Shown here one piece after another: positions 36,804-46,040 of a stretch of DNA of 64,000 bases; the first letter of the stretch is position 1; the number at the start of each line of letters is the position of its first letter. Position numbers and translations under genes: made by a program. The DNA is taken from NCBI GenBank assembly GCA_963665185.2, contig CAXXPO010000010.1, forward strand, positions 62,001-126,000, given 5' to 3'. The DNA comes from G963665185 sp963665185. GTDB taxonomy: Bacteria; Desulfobacterota; Desulfovibrionia; Desulfovibrionales; Desulfovibrionaceae. Under the pieces are notes generated by a model that was not told the origin of the DNA, did no database searches, and saw nothing but the letters and a program-made list of their open reading frames with translations.

Positions 36804-36968
36804 TCTCGGCACCGGATTCGCAAAGGACATTCCTGTCCTTTGCCGAGAACGGCTCCGCGAAAACCTGGTTTCGCTTCGCCTCACGGGGCTGCGCCCCGGC
36901 CATGCGTCCCGCATGGCGTTTTGAAAAAAGGTTCAGGTTGCCGTCGCTTCGCAACCTGTCGGAAAAGC

Positions 36969-37028
36969 AAAAGTTTTTGGAAGGGGAGCGCGAGGGGAGA
37001 ACCTTTTTTCAAAAAGGTTTCCCCTCGC
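36969..37028 (+). repeat. 35-base repeat, copy 2, extended into a long hairpin
   Basis: This copy continues into CTTTTTTCAAAAAGG and TTTCCCCTCGC, so that GCGAGGGGAGAACCTTTTTT can pair with the following complement (36990-37028). It resembles a terminator-like hairpin and lies 32 bases before the dCMP deaminase start codon. Confidence 0.65.
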
Positions 37029-37060
37029 CCCTTTCTCCCTTTTAAAAGGAACAAACGCCC

Positions 37061-37525
37061 ATGTCTGATACGAGAATGCCCTGGCCTGAATATTTCATGC
37101 GCATAGCGCATGTGGTGTCCGAGCGCAGCACGTGCTTGCGGCGCAAGGTGGGCGCGATTGCGGTGCGCGACAAGCGCATCCTGGCCACCGGGTACAACGG
37201 CGCTCCTGCGGGTTTGCAGCATTGCCTGGACATCGGCTGCCTCCGCGAAAAGCTTGGCGTGCCGTCGGGGCAGCGGCACGAGCTTTGCCGGGCCCTGCAT
37301 GCGGAACAGAACGTGATCATCCAGGCGGCGGCCAGCGGCGTGAGCCTTGAAGGTGCGACGTTATACTGCACCACCCAGCCGTGTCTGATCTGCACCAAGA
37401 TGCTGATCAACGTAGGCATCCGCACCATGTTCTTTTCCGAGTCCTATCCGGACGAACTGGCTCAGGCCATGCTGGAAGAAGCGAACGTGCAATATGAAGT
37501 GCTTGCTCCAGGAAGCAACGCGTAA
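37061..37525 (+). CDS. dCMP / cytidylate deaminase family protein
   Basis: A 154-residue zinc enzyme. The active site is CRALHAEQNVIIQAA (His, catalytic Glu) and TTQPCLICTKML (the two zinc cysteines). The start MSDTRMPWPEYFMRIAHVVS and RRKVGAIAVRDKRILATGYN fit dCMP deaminases that supply dUMP for thymidylate synthesis. AGGA lies ten bases upstream. It is followed 17 bases later by ribD, which carries a related fold. Confidence 0.92.
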   Translation: MSDTRMPWPEYFMRIAHVVSERSTCLRRKVGAIAVRDKRILATGYNGAPAGLQHCLDIGCLREKLGVPSGQRHELCRALHAEQNVIIQAAASGVSLEGATLYCTTQPCLICTKMLINVGIRTMFFSESYPDELAQAMLEEANVQYEVLAPGSNA

Positions 37526-37542
37526 CGAGGGGAACGGTCGGC

Positions 37543-38678
37543 ATGCGGAATGACTTTCTACACCGAGCCTGCGAACTGGCCCTTCAGGGCCGGGGCGCGA
37601 CGGCTCCCAACCCGTGCGTTGGCGCGGTCCTGGTGCGCGAGGGAAACATCGTGGCCGAGGGCTGGCATACCAGATACGGGGAATTGCATGCCGAACGCGA
37701 AGCCCTGCAGGATGCGCAACGCAAGGGCGTGGACCCGGCGCAATGCACAATGTACGTAACCCTGGAGCCGTGCAACCATCATGGAAAGACTCCGCCCTGC
37801 ACGGAAGCCATTCTGGAATCGGGAGTAAGGTCCGTGGTGGTGGGTATGCGCGACCCCAACCCAGTGGCCGCGGGTGGACTGGAATTTTTGCAATGCCATG
37901 GCGTGGACGTGCGGGTGGTTCCCGAAAAAAGCGCAGAAGGTGTCGCCTGCCGTGACCTTCTGGAGGACTTCATCCATTTTCAGACGAGTACGAGGACTTT
38001 TCTGCTTCTCAAACTTGCCGCGACCCTGGACGGCAAAATAGCCGGCACCTCTGGCAGCCCGGAAAAAGTGACCGGCCCTGAAGCGCACGTTCATGTGCAG
38101 GCTCTGCGCCGCATGGCAGGCGCAGTCATTGTAGGCGGCCAGACCTTGCGTGCGGACAACCCCAGGTTGACGCGCAGACCAGGTTCAGACGGGGGGAAAC
38201 GCGCGGACAAAACCCAACCGTGGGCCGTTGTTGTGACTTCGCGCTTGCCTGAAGCCGATGCGGACTTATATCTGCTCCGTTCACGTGCCGAACAAACCGT
38301 GTTCTGGACCGGAATGAAGGAAGCCGAAAGCGAAAAATCCGAAGCACTCCGCGCTTTGGGCTGTCGGATCTGGGGACTGGAGTCCGGCGGTCATGGGCTG
38401 GATTTGGCGCACGGCCTAACCCGATTGCGCGCAGAACTTGACGTGTTCTACGCCCTGTGCGAGGGCGGAGGAAGACTTGCCATGAGCTGCGTGGACCAGG
38501 GGCGTTGCGGACGAGCTGCATTATCTTGTGGCTCCCCGGGTGCTGGGAAATGCGCAGGCGGTTTCCGCCTTTTCGGGCGCAACGGCCCGGAACATGGCGG
38601 ACACGAAAAATTTCCGGATTGTGGACGCGCACCCCGGTGGGGGCAGACATGCTCATGGTGCTGCGGCCACGGACGTAA
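37543..38678 (+). pseudogene. ribD: Riboflavin biosynthesis protein RibD, frameshifted as read
   Basis: A bifunctional deaminase-reductase of about 378 codons. The deaminase half has HAEREALQDAQ and TLEPCNHHGKTPPC; the reductase half has LKLAATLDGKIAGTSGS and GGQTLRADNPRLT. An extra G in GGGG at 38499-38502 breaks the frame; the true continuation is VADELHYLVAPRVLGNAQAV. Another extra G in GGGGG at 38639-38643 hides the end GADMLMVLRPRT and stop at 38676. Both are homopolymer changes. The enzyme performs steps two and three of riboflavin synthesis. Confidence 0.9.
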
Positions 38679-38729
38679 ACCGCGAGTAATGCCGCAGCTG
38701 GCAAGGATGTTTGAGCGTTCTGTACAACG

Positions 38730-38854
38730 CAGGCCGTTCAAAAGCCGGGCTGACAAGACGCAAGGAAATCTGCGGTTCCGACGTGTGCTCTTATGCACAC
38801 AAGGGTTCGCAGTTTCCGCAGCAACACAGGCAGCACGGATTTTTCAGCAGCCTG
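38730..38854 (+). repeat. Structured dispersed repeat, copy 2 (125 bases)
   Basis: It runs from CAGGCCGTTCAAAAGCC to TTTTTCAGCAGCCTG, with the inner hairpin GTGTGC-TCTTAT-GCACAC (38783-38800) inside a larger stem CTGCG...CGCAG. It shares ends, spacing and conserved blocks with copy 1 at 36639, while the stem bases differ but still pair. It fills the ribD-ribE gap and ends ten bases before the ribE start codon. Confidence 0.7.
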
Positions 38855-38864
38855 AAGGAAGAAG

Positions 38865-39533
38865 ATGTTTACAGGAATAATACTCGGCCAAGGCCGCGTG
38901 GACGCCGTGGAAAACCGCGGATCCGAGTCGCGCCTCAAAATCACGCCGCTGTTCGAACTGAACGATTACGTCATTGGCGAATCCATTGCGGTCAATGGCG
39001 GCTGCCTCACCGTGGAGTCCGTGCAGGGCCGCGCGTTTACAGCCTATGCTTCGGCGGAAACCCTTTCACGAACCAACCTGGGCCATCTGCGCCCGGGCAG
39101 CATGGTCAACCTGGAACGCGCCCTGGCAATGGGCGACCGTTTGGGCGGCCATCTGGTCAGCGGGCATGTGGACTGTTTGGCCGAAGTGGACAGCGTGACT
39201 CCTGCGGGCCAGTCCCGAATTTACCGTTTGCGCTTTCCCGAGGAGCAGGGCCGGTATGTGATCACCAAGGGGTCCGTAACCCTGGACGGCATCAGCCTGA
39301 CCGTGAACGAATGCGGCGGCAATTTTCTGAGTGTGAATATCATCCCGGAAACACAGAAGGTAACGACCATTGCCTTGTGGACGCCGGGATACAGAGTGAA
39401 TATGGAGACCGACCTCATAGGCAAGTATGTGCACCGCATGCTGGGACCGTGGGCCGGACAGCAGAAAAGCGAAACCGCAGATGCCGCCAAAGGCGGCCTG
39501 ACCGTGGACTTCCTCCGGGAACACGGGTTTTAG
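38865..39533 (+). CDS. ribE: Riboflavin synthase alpha chain
   Basis: A 222-residue enzyme that dismutates two molecules of 6,7-dimethyl-8-ribityllumazine to riboflavin. It starts MFTGIILGQGRVDAVENRG and holds two lumazine-binding repeats: SIAVNGGCLTVESV ... GGHLVSGHVD and SVTLDGISLTVNE ... TDLIGKYVHR. GAAGGAAG lies upstream. Confidence 0.95.
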   Translation: MFTGIILGQGRVDAVENRGSESRLKITPLFELNDYVIGESIAVNGGCLTVESVQGRAFTAYASAETLSRTNLGHLRPGSMVNLERALAMGDRLGGHLVSGHVDCLAEVDSVTPAGQSRIYRLRFPEEQGRYVITKGSVTLDGISLTVNECGGNFLSVNIIPETQKVTTIALWTPGYRVNMETDLIGKYVHRMLGPWAGQQKSETADAAKGGLTVDFLREHGF

Positions 39534-39657
39534 TGCCGATCCGCTCCCGGTCTCCTGACTGCCCCGGTGGGTCCGGGGCTGCACAGGGGACTTTGCAATC
39601 GGCCGCTTTCCGCGTAACCTTACGCACTTTTTCGGGCCTGCGCCCTGGAGACACAGA

Positions 39658-40896
39658 ATGAACCAATACAGAAGCCACATTTGCTCCGTTGAGGAAGCCA
39701 TCGAGGACATCCGCAACGGCAAAATGATTATTCTCGTGGACGACGAAGATCGTGAAAACGAAGGCGATCTGACCTGCGCCGCGGAAAAAATCACGCCGGA
39801 AATCATCAATTTCATGGCCACCCATGGTCGGGGCCTGATCTGCCTGCCCATGTCTTCCGAAATGGCGGACCACCTGAACCTGCCGCTCATGAGCAAGCAC
39901 AACGAATCATCCTTCGGCACCAACTTCACGGTGTCCATCGAGGCACGTACCGGAGTGACCACCGGCATCTCGGCCTATGACAGGGCCACCACCATTCTGA
40001 CGGCTGTGGCCGATACCGCCACGGCCGACGACATCGTCACGCCGGGGCACATCTTCCCCCTGCGCGCCAAGGACGGCGGCGTCCTGGTCCGCGCCGGACA
40101 AACCGAAGGCAGCGTGGACCTGTCCGTTCTGGCCGGCCTCAAACCCGCCAGCGTCATCTGCGAAATCATGCGCGAGGACGGCAACATGTCGCGCATGCCC
40201 GACCTCGTGGAATTCGCGGAAAAGCACGACCTGAAAATCGCCACCATCGCCGACCTCATCCAATACCGCATGAAGTTCGGCCACCTGAGCGTGCGCAAGA
40301 TAAGCGACGCCAAGCTGCCCAGCTGCTACGGCGGCGAATTCACCATTTCCGCCTTCCATTCGGATGTGGACGGCCGCGACCATGTGGCCCTGACCATGGG
40401 CGACATCCGTCCGGATGAACCCGCGCTGGTACGCGTACACAGCGAATGCCTGACAGGCGACGTTTTCGGCAGCCTGCGCTGCGATTGCGGCGGACAACTG
40501 CAAAACGCCTTGCGCATGATCTCCGAGGAAGGCAAAGGCGTTCTTCTGTACATGCGCCAGGAAGGCCGGGGAATCGGCCTGGCCAACAAGATCAAGGCAT
40601 ACCACCTTCAGGACGAAGGATACGATACGGTCGAGGCCAACCAGAAACTCGGATTCAAGCCCGACCTGCGCGACTACGGCGTGGGCGCGCAGATCCTGGT
40701 GGCCCTGGGCGTCAAGAAAATGCGCCTGATGACCAACAATCCAAAAAAAATAGTCGGTCTGGAGGGCTACGGCCTGGAAGTCACGGACCGGATTCCCATT
40801 GAAATGATCCCCTGCCCCCAGAACCAATGCTATCTGGAAACCAAGAAAAACAAGATGGGCCACCTGCTCCATCTCAACGAAAAGACCGGAGAATAG
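39658..40896 (+). CDS. ribBA: Bifunctional DHBP synthase / GTP cyclohydrolase II
   Basis: A 412-residue fusion supplying both riboflavin precursors. Residues 1-205 are 3,4-dihydroxy-2-butanone 4-phosphate synthase (VDDEDRENEGDL, THGRGLICLPM, GHIFPLRAKDGGVLVRAGQT). Residues 210-410 are GTP cyclohydrolase II with the zinc site CLTGDVFGSLRCDCGGQL and the RQEGRGIGLANKIKAYHLQD motif. It starts 124 bases after ribE; ribH begins three bases after its stop. Confidence 0.96.
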   Translation: MNQYRSHICSVEEAIEDIRNGKMIILVDDEDRENEGDLTCAAEKITPEIINFMATHGRGLICLPMSSEMADHLNLPLMSKHNESSFGTNFTVSIEARTGVTTGISAYDRATTILTAVADTATADDIVTPGHIFPLRAKDGGVLVRAGQTEGSVDLSVLAGLKPASVICEIMREDGNMSRMPDLVEFAEKHDLKIATIADLIQYRMKFGHLSVRKISDAKLPSCYGGEFTISAFHSDVDGRDHVALTMGDIRPDEPALVRVHSECLTGDVFGSLRCDCGGQLQNALRMISEEGKGVLLYMRQEGRGIGLANKIKAYHLQDEGYDTVEANQKLGFKPDLRDYGVGAQILVALGVKKMRLMTNNPKKIVGLEGYGLEVTDRIPIEMIPCPQNQCYLETKKNKMGHLLHLNEKTGE

Positions 40897-40898
40897 TC

Positions 40899-41369
40899 AT
40901 GCCTCACATGAAGACCATTGAAGGCCAGCTCGATGCCAAAGGATTGAAATTCACCCTTATCGCGGCCCGGTTCAACGATTTCGTCGTGGACAAACTGATC
41001 GGCGGCGCGGTGGACTATCTGGTCCGCCACGGCGCGCAGCGTGAAAACATCGACCTGATACGCATCCCCGGTGCGTTCGAGATGCCCCTGGTAGCCCGCA
41101 AGGTAGCCCGGAAAGGCGAATGCAACGCCATTGTCTGCCTGGGCGCGGTCATTCGCGGCTCGACGCCGCACTTCGATTTCGTTGCCAACGAATGCGCCAA
41201 GGGACTGGCCCAGGTAAGTCTGGAAACCGGCATGCCCCTCGGCTTCGGCGTATTGACCACGGACAGCATTGAACAGGCCATCGAACGTTCCGGAAGCAAG
41301 GCAGGCAACAAGGGCGCTGACGCTGCTGCCGCGGCTCTGGAACTTGTCCGCGTGCTGGAGCAGATCTAG
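40899..41369 (+). CDS. ribH: 6,7-dimethyl-8-ribityllumazine synthase
   Basis: A 156-residue enzyme joining the two RibBA/RibD products. Signature parts are RIPGAFEMPLVARKVA, CLGAVIRGSTPHFDFVANEC (catalytic His region) and GVLTTDSIEQAIERSG. The ATG at 40899 has GGAG upstream; a second ATG at 40908 is an alternative. It overlaps no gene and is followed by nusB after three bases. Confidence 0.95.
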   Translation: MPHMKTIEGQLDAKGLKFTLIAARFNDFVVDKLIGGAVDYLVRHGAQRENIDLIRIPGAFEMPLVARKVARKGECNAIVCLGAVIRGSTPHFDFVANECAKGLAQVSLETGMPLGFGVLTTDSIEQAIERSGSKAGNKGADAAAAALELVRVLEQI

Positions 41370-41372
41370 TCC

Positions 41373-41843
41373 ATGCAGCACAAACAGGTAAGCGTCCGCC
41401 GGACCGCCCGACAACGGGCCTTTCAGACCCTTTACGGCCTGCACTTCGAGGCCGCGGAGCACCAAGAGAAACTCAGGTTTCTCTTCAACAACGCCCCCTC
41501 GTTGCGCGGTAATGACAAGATTGCGCAAAAGGCCGGAGAATTCGCCTGGGAACTGGTGCTGGGCGTGTGGGAACGGTCGGTCGAATTGGACGACATCATC
41601 TCGCGCTTTTCCCAGCACTGGAAAATCAAGCGCATCGCCAGAATAGAGCTGACCATTCTCCGTCTGGCCCTGTTCGAGATGCTGTTCCGACCCGACATCC
41701 CGCTCAAGGTCGCCATCAACGAGGCTGTGGAAGTGGCCAAGATATATGGCGACGAAAATTCGGCCAACTTCATCAACGGCATTCTCGACGCGGCGGCCAA
41801 GGCCGTACAGAATGGTGAATTTGAAATGCGCAAGGGCATTTAG
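41373..41843 (+). CDS. nusB: Transcription antitermination factor NusB
   Basis: A 156-residue helical RNA-binding protein used in rRNA antitermination. The start RRTARQRAFQTLYGLHFEAA, the ...RIARIELTILRLALFEMLF block and the INEAVEVAKIYGDENSANFI / NGILDA ending are family hallmarks. ribH-nusB adjacency is common in bacteria. It lies three bases after ribH. Confidence 0.96.
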   Translation: MQHKQVSVRRTARQRAFQTLYGLHFEAAEHQEKLRFLFNNAPSLRGNDKIAQKAGEFAWELVLGVWERSVELDDIISRFSQHWKIKRIARIELTILRLALFEMLFRPDIPLKVAINEAVEVAKIYGDENSANFINGILDAAAKAVQNGEFEMRKGI

Positions 41844-41914
41844 GGCCGGGTCCGCAAACTCCGGACACGGCACTTGATCAACTACGCCAAAGCAAATGTA
41901 AGGACACGACAGAT

Positions 41915-44407
41915 ATGGGCATCGGCAGCTACGATCCGCATTCCATAGAACCCGCCTGGCAGGCGGTCTGGAACGAAGAAAAACTGTTCCTGGCAGAAAA
42001 CGGCAGTGAGAAACCCAAATACTACTGCCTGCAAATGTTCCCCTACCCTTCGGGGAAGATCCACATGGGACACGTGCGCGTGTACACCATCGGCGACGTG
42101 GTCGCCCGCTACAAGCGCATGCAGGGCTTCAACGTCCTCAATCCCATGGGCTGGGACGCCTTCGGCCTGCCTGCGGAAAACGCGGCCATCAAGCACGATA
42201 CCCACCCTGCCGACTGGACGTACTCCAATATCGACGACATGCGCGGCCAGCTCAAGCGGCTGGGCTACTCCTTCGACTGGACCCGCGAACTGGCCACCTG
42301 CCACCCGGAATACTACCGCTGGGAGCAGCTCTTTTTCATCAAGTTCCTGGAAAAGGGACTGATCTACCGCAAGATGTCGCCGGTCAACTGGTGTCCCGAC
42401 TGCCACACCGTGCTGGCCAACGAACAGGTCGAAGACGGCCTGTGCTGGCGGTGTGATTCCGTGGTCCAGACCCGCGACCTGGAACAATGGTACCTGCGCA
42501 TCACCGACTACGCCGACGAACTTCTGGAATGGCTGGACAAGCTGCCCGGCTGGCCCGAACGGGTCCTGACCATGCAGCGCAACTGGATAGGCAAAAGCTA
42601 CGGCTCCCAGCTCACCTTCCAGATCGAAGGCGGCGACAGCATCGACGTTTTCACCACCCGCCCCGACACCTTGTTCGGCGCGACCTTCATGAGTCTGGCC
42701 GCAGAACACCCGTTGGTGGAAAAACTCATCGACGGCAGGGAACAGGCCGCCGACGTGCGCGCCTTTGTGGACAAGGTCCGCAGCATGGAACGCATGGAAC
42801 GCGAAGCCGACAACCTGGAAAAGGAAGGCGTGTTCACGGGCGCGTACTGCATCAATCCCCTGAGCGGGGAACGCATGCCCATTTTCGTGGCCAATTTCGT
42901 GCTCATGGGCTACGGAACAGGCGCGGTCATGGCCGTACCCGCCCACGACCAGCGCGACTTTGACTTTGCCCGCAAGTACGACCTGCCCCTCAAGGTGGTC
43001 ATCCAGCCCAAGAAGGGCGACAAGCTCGACGCCACCGCCATGACCGAGGCCTTCACCGACCCCGGCGTGCTGGACAACTCGGGCGAGTTCTCGGGAATGG
43101 ACAACGAGGAAGCCAAAAAAGCCATCACCGGCTACCTGGGCGAAAAAAACCTGGGCAAGCCCACGGTCAACTACCGCCTGCGCGACTGGAACGTCAGCCG
43201 CCAGCGTTTCTGGGGCGCGCCTATCCCGGTCATCTACTGCGATGACTGCGGCGCGGTTCCCGTACCGGAAAAGGATCTGCCCGTGGTGCTGCCCACGGAC
43301 CTCAAAACCCGCCCGGACGGACGCTCGCCCCTGCCAGAGACCGAATCCTTCGTGAACGTGGCCTGTCCCAAATGCGGCAAGCCCGCCCGCCGCGAGACAG
43401 ACACCCTGGACACATTTTTCGAGTCCAGCTGGTATTTCGCCCGCTATACGGATGCACGCAAGAACGACGCCCCGTTCGACATGGACGCCCTCAAATACTG
43501 GTGCCCCGTGGACCAGTACATCGGCGGCATCGAACACGCCATTTTGCACCTGCTTTACGCCCGCTTCTTCGTCAAGGCCCTGCGCGACCTGGGCTACGTG
43601 AACTACGACGAACCCTTCGAAAGCCTGCTCACCCAGGGCATGGTCATCAAGGACGGGGCCAAGATGAGCAAGTCCAAGGGCAACGTTGTCGAACCCAGCG
43701 AAATGGTCACGCGCTACGGCGCGGACACCACCCGCCTCTTTTCCCTGTTTGCAGCGCCCCCGGAAAAGGACCTGGAATGGAACGAAAAGGGTGTGGAAGG
43801 CTGCTACCGTTTCATCGGCCGCCTCTGGCGCCTGATCGAGGATCTCGCCGACGTGCTGGAACCCGTGGCCGCCTGCGCGCCCATTGCGGAGGAGCTTTCT
43901 GCCAAGGGCAAGGAAGTGCGCTGCAAGGAACACGAAACCGTGCGCAAGGTCAAAAACGACCTGGAACGCAATTTCCAGTTCAACACGGCCATCGCCGCGG
44001 TCATGGAACTGGTCAACGACCTCTACCTTGCCAAGGACGAACTCAAGGAAGACAAGGCCGGGCGCAGGGTGCTCTCCTCCGCCGTGGCCTCCCTGCTGAC
44101 CGTGCTCGCCCCCATGACCCCGCACGTCTGCGAGGAACTCTGGAAGGCCGCCGGATACGAAGGCCTGGCCTGCACCCAACCCTGGCCGGAGTACGACGAA
44201 ACAGCCATGGTCCGCGACGAGGTCACCGTGGTTCTCCAGGTCAACGGCAAGCTGCGCTCCCGCCTGACCGTGGCTGCCGACGCCGCCAAGGAGGACGTGG
44301 AAAAAATGGCCCTGGCAGACGAGAACATCATCCGCCACACCGAGGGAAAAACCATCCGCAAGGTTGTGGTCATCCCCGGAAAGCTGGTAAATATTGTAGC
44401 CAATTAG
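41915..44407 (+). CDS. leuS: Leucyl-tRNA synthetase
   Basis: An 830-residue class I synthetase. The HIGH-type motif is in YPSGKIHMGHVRVYTIGD (about residues 44-60) and the KMSKS motif in DGAKMSKSKGNVVEP (Lys at about 583). The editing (CP1) domain contains FTTRPDTLFGATFM and GTGAVMAVPAHDQRD. Length fits the bacterial enzyme. It is followed by an intercistronic hairpin and lptE. Confidence 0.97.
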   Translation: MGIGSYDPHSIEPAWQAVWNEEKLFLAENGSEKPKYYCLQMFPYPSGKIHMGHVRVYTIGDVVARYKRMQGFNVLNPMGWDAFGLPAENAAIKHDTHPADWTYSNIDDMRGQLKRLGYSFDWTRELATCHPEYYRWEQLFFIKFLEKGLIYRKMSPVNWCPDCHTVLANEQVEDGLCWRCDSVVQTRDLEQWYLRITDYADELLEWLDKLPGWPERVLTMQRNWIGKSYGSQLTFQIEGGDSIDVFTTRPDTLFGATFMSLAAEHPLVEKLIDGREQAADVRAFVDKVRSMERMEREADNLEKEGVFTGAYCINPLSGERMPIFVANFVLMGYGTGAVMAVPAHDQRDFDFARKYDLPLKVVIQPKKGDKLDATAMTEAFTDPGVLDNSGEFSGMDNEEAKKAITGYLGEKNLGKPTVNYRLRDWNVSRQRFWGAPIPVIYCDDCGAVPVPEKDLPVVLPTDLKTRPDGRSPLPETESFVNVACPKCGKPARRETDTLDTFFESSWYFARYTDARKNDAPFDMDALKYWCPVDQYIGGIEHAILHLLYARFFVKALRDLGYVNYDEPFESLLTQGMVIKDGAKMSKSKGNVVEPSEMVTRYGADTTRLFSLFAAPPEKDLEWNEKGVEGCYRFIGRLWRLIEDLADVLEPVAACAPIAEELSAKGKEVRCKEHETVRKVKNDLERNFQFNTAIAAVMELVNDLYLAKDELKEDKAGRRVLSSAVASLLTVLAPMTPHVCEELWKAAGYEGLACTQPWPEYDETAMVRDEVTVVLQVNGKLRSRLTVAADAAKEDVEKMALADENIIRHTEGKTIRKVVVIPGKLVNIVAN

Positions 44408-44415
44408 CAGAACAT

Positions 44416-44449
44416 GTGCCGGTTGAATCCCCTGCGTTTCAACCGGCAC
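44416..44449 (+). terminator. Intercistronic hairpin between leuS and lptE
   Basis: A 12-bp perfect stem (GTGCCGGTTGAA / TTCAACCGGCAC) with a 10-base loop begins nine bases after the leuS stop. There is no T tract, so it may limit rather than stop read-through to lptE. Confidence 0.5.
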
Positions 44450-44480
44450 ACGTGCAAACGCCGGAAACTTCGAGGTCTCC

Positions 44481-45011
44481 ATGCAACACCCTGCCCTGAA
44501 ACGACTGCGCACAGCCCTGTCCGCTCCCGTACTGCTGATCGCCCTGTGCACCTTGGCGGCCCTTGGCGGCTGCGGCTATCATTTCGTCTCCCAAGGCAAG
44601 GTCGCGCTGCCCGACGACATCAAGACCCTGGCCGTCAAAAAAGTAAAAAATCCCAGCATGGAAACATGGCTACCCGCCGAGCTGATCGCCAGCTTCCGGG
44701 ATGAGATAACCAACCGGGACCAACTCAAGTGGGCCGACGACTCCAAAGCGGACGGCCTGGTCTACTTCGACATCAAATACTTCGACATCACCACGTCCGT
44801 AAGCGACGACAAGGACCGGACCGAACAGTACAGCGTCACAATCAAAGTGCGCGCCCAGATCCGCCGCCGCCTGGACAATGCCGAGGTATGGGACTCCGGA
44901 TACATCACCATGGCCGAGTATTTCCTTGCGACAGACCTGGACTCCGCCCGCCGCAAGGCCGTGGAGCTGGCCGTGCGCCGCATGGTGGACTCCATGCAGA
45001 ACGCTTACTAA
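44481..45011 (+). CDS. lptE: LPS-assembly lipoprotein LptE
   Basis: A 176-residue outer-membrane lipoprotein. A signal peptide (ALSAPVLLIALCTLAALGGC) ends in the lipobox LGGC with GYHF following, and KTLAVKKVKNPSMETWLPA fits the LptE/LptE-like family partnering LptD. The leuS-lptE-holA order is conserved in many Gram-negative bacteria, which supports the call for a poorly conserved protein. Confidence 0.82.
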   Translation: MQHPALKRLRTALSAPVLLIALCTLAALGGCGYHFVSQGKVALPDDIKTLAVKKVKNPSMETWLPAELIASFRDEITNRDQLKWADDSKADGLVYFDIKYFDITTSVSDDKDRTEQYSVTIKVRAQIRRRLDNAEVWDSGYITMAEYFLATDLDSARRKAVELAVRRMVDSMQNAY

Positions 45012-45059
45012 ATCAACGCCCGCGTCGAGGATTCTCCACGCAAGGATCGACAGGTTATC

Positions 45060-46040
45060 ATGTCCAGACCCGGTTTCAACATCCTTGTCTGCCCCGATGC
45101 CGCCCTGCTCAAGCAGCGCATCGATGCCATGCTCGGGCAGGCGGGCGGCGGGTACGAACCGGCTGTCTACTGGGGCGACGACGAACTGCCCGATGCATTT
45201 TGGCAGGACATGTCCTCGGCCAGCCTTTTGGGCGGCGCCAAGGCCGTCATCCTGCGCCATGTGGAAGCCATGCCCGAGGCCATGCTCAAGCAGCTTGGCC
45301 CGGTCCTGGCCGGTCCCACGGGCTGGCCCTTCCTGTGTGTCGAATCCGCCTGGGAACGGAACGGTCCCAAGCTTCTCAAGAGGCTGACCAGCCAGAAGTT
45401 CTGGAAAGTGGCGGAAAAACACAAATGGATCTGGACCGTCCCCGGCCTGGACCAGAAAAGCCTGCCCAACCACGTCACGGCCTGGGCGAAGCAACAGACC
45501 ATCAGCATTTCCCAGCCCGTGTTCCGCAAACTCTGCTCCCTGCTGCCCTTGGATGCGGCCGCCCTGGCCTCGGAACTGGACAAGCTCGACCTGGTTCTGG
45601 GCCAACGCCGGGAACTGGACATGCAAGATCTGGAACTCCTGGCTCCGGTCTTGGAGCTGGACTTCTGGACCATGCTCGAAGCCCTCACCCAGGGCCGGAC
45701 CTCCACAGACGTCTGGCGCGAAGTCCTGCGCGAACGCTCGTCAAGCGACAATCTGCTCTTTCCCCTGCTTTCCAGTCTCACCCGCGAATGCCGCCTGCTC
45801 TGGCAGCTCATGCACGGCGAGGACGTGCGGCTTCCCGGCTGGATCAAGGACAAGAAGACCGCCACGGCCCGCCGACTCGGACCCGCCAAGGTGCGTGCCA
45901 TGTTCGCCCTGGCCCTGGAAGCCGACATGGGCGTGAAGACCGGCGAGAAAAGCGACACCCAGGCCCTGGAAATCCTTGTGGCCGGACTGTGCGTCCTGTT
46001 TGCCGCGCCCGCTCCCAGCCGAAGCCTCAAAAGTCGATGA
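45060..46040 (+). CDS. holA: DNA polymerase III subunit delta
   Basis: A 326-residue clamp-loader subunit. Family elements are LVCPDAALLKQRIDAML at the N terminus, ASLLGGAKAVILRHVEAMPE, the segment LPLDAAALASELDKLDLVL and the C-terminal helical domain. Position after lptE is typical. The TGA overlaps the radC ATG. Confidence 0.85.
   Translation: MSRPGFNILVCPDAALLKQRIDAMLGQAGGGYEPAVYWGDDELPDAFWQDMSSASLLGGAKAVILRHVEAMPEAMLKQLGPVLAGPTGWPFLCVESAWERNGPKLLKRLTSQKFWKVAEKHKWIWTVPGLDQKSLPNHVTAWAKQQTISISQPVFRKLCSLLPLDAAALASELDKLDLVLGQRRELDMQDLELLAPVLELDFWTMLEALTQGRTSTDVWREVLRERSSSDNLLFPLLSSLTRECRLLWQLMHGEDVRLPGWIKDKKTATARRLGPAKVRAMFALALEADMGVKTGEKSDTQALEILVAGLCVLFAAPAPSRSLKSR

Larger units (their letters stand above)
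36468..37060. other. Repeat-rich intergenic region
   Basis: 593 bases between glyA and the dCMP deaminase gene with no supported gene. It holds the glyA terminator, a 17-bp inverted repeat, one copy of a 124-base structured repeat and two copies of a 35-base repeat exactly 200 bases apart; each is listed separately. Confidence 0.75.
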
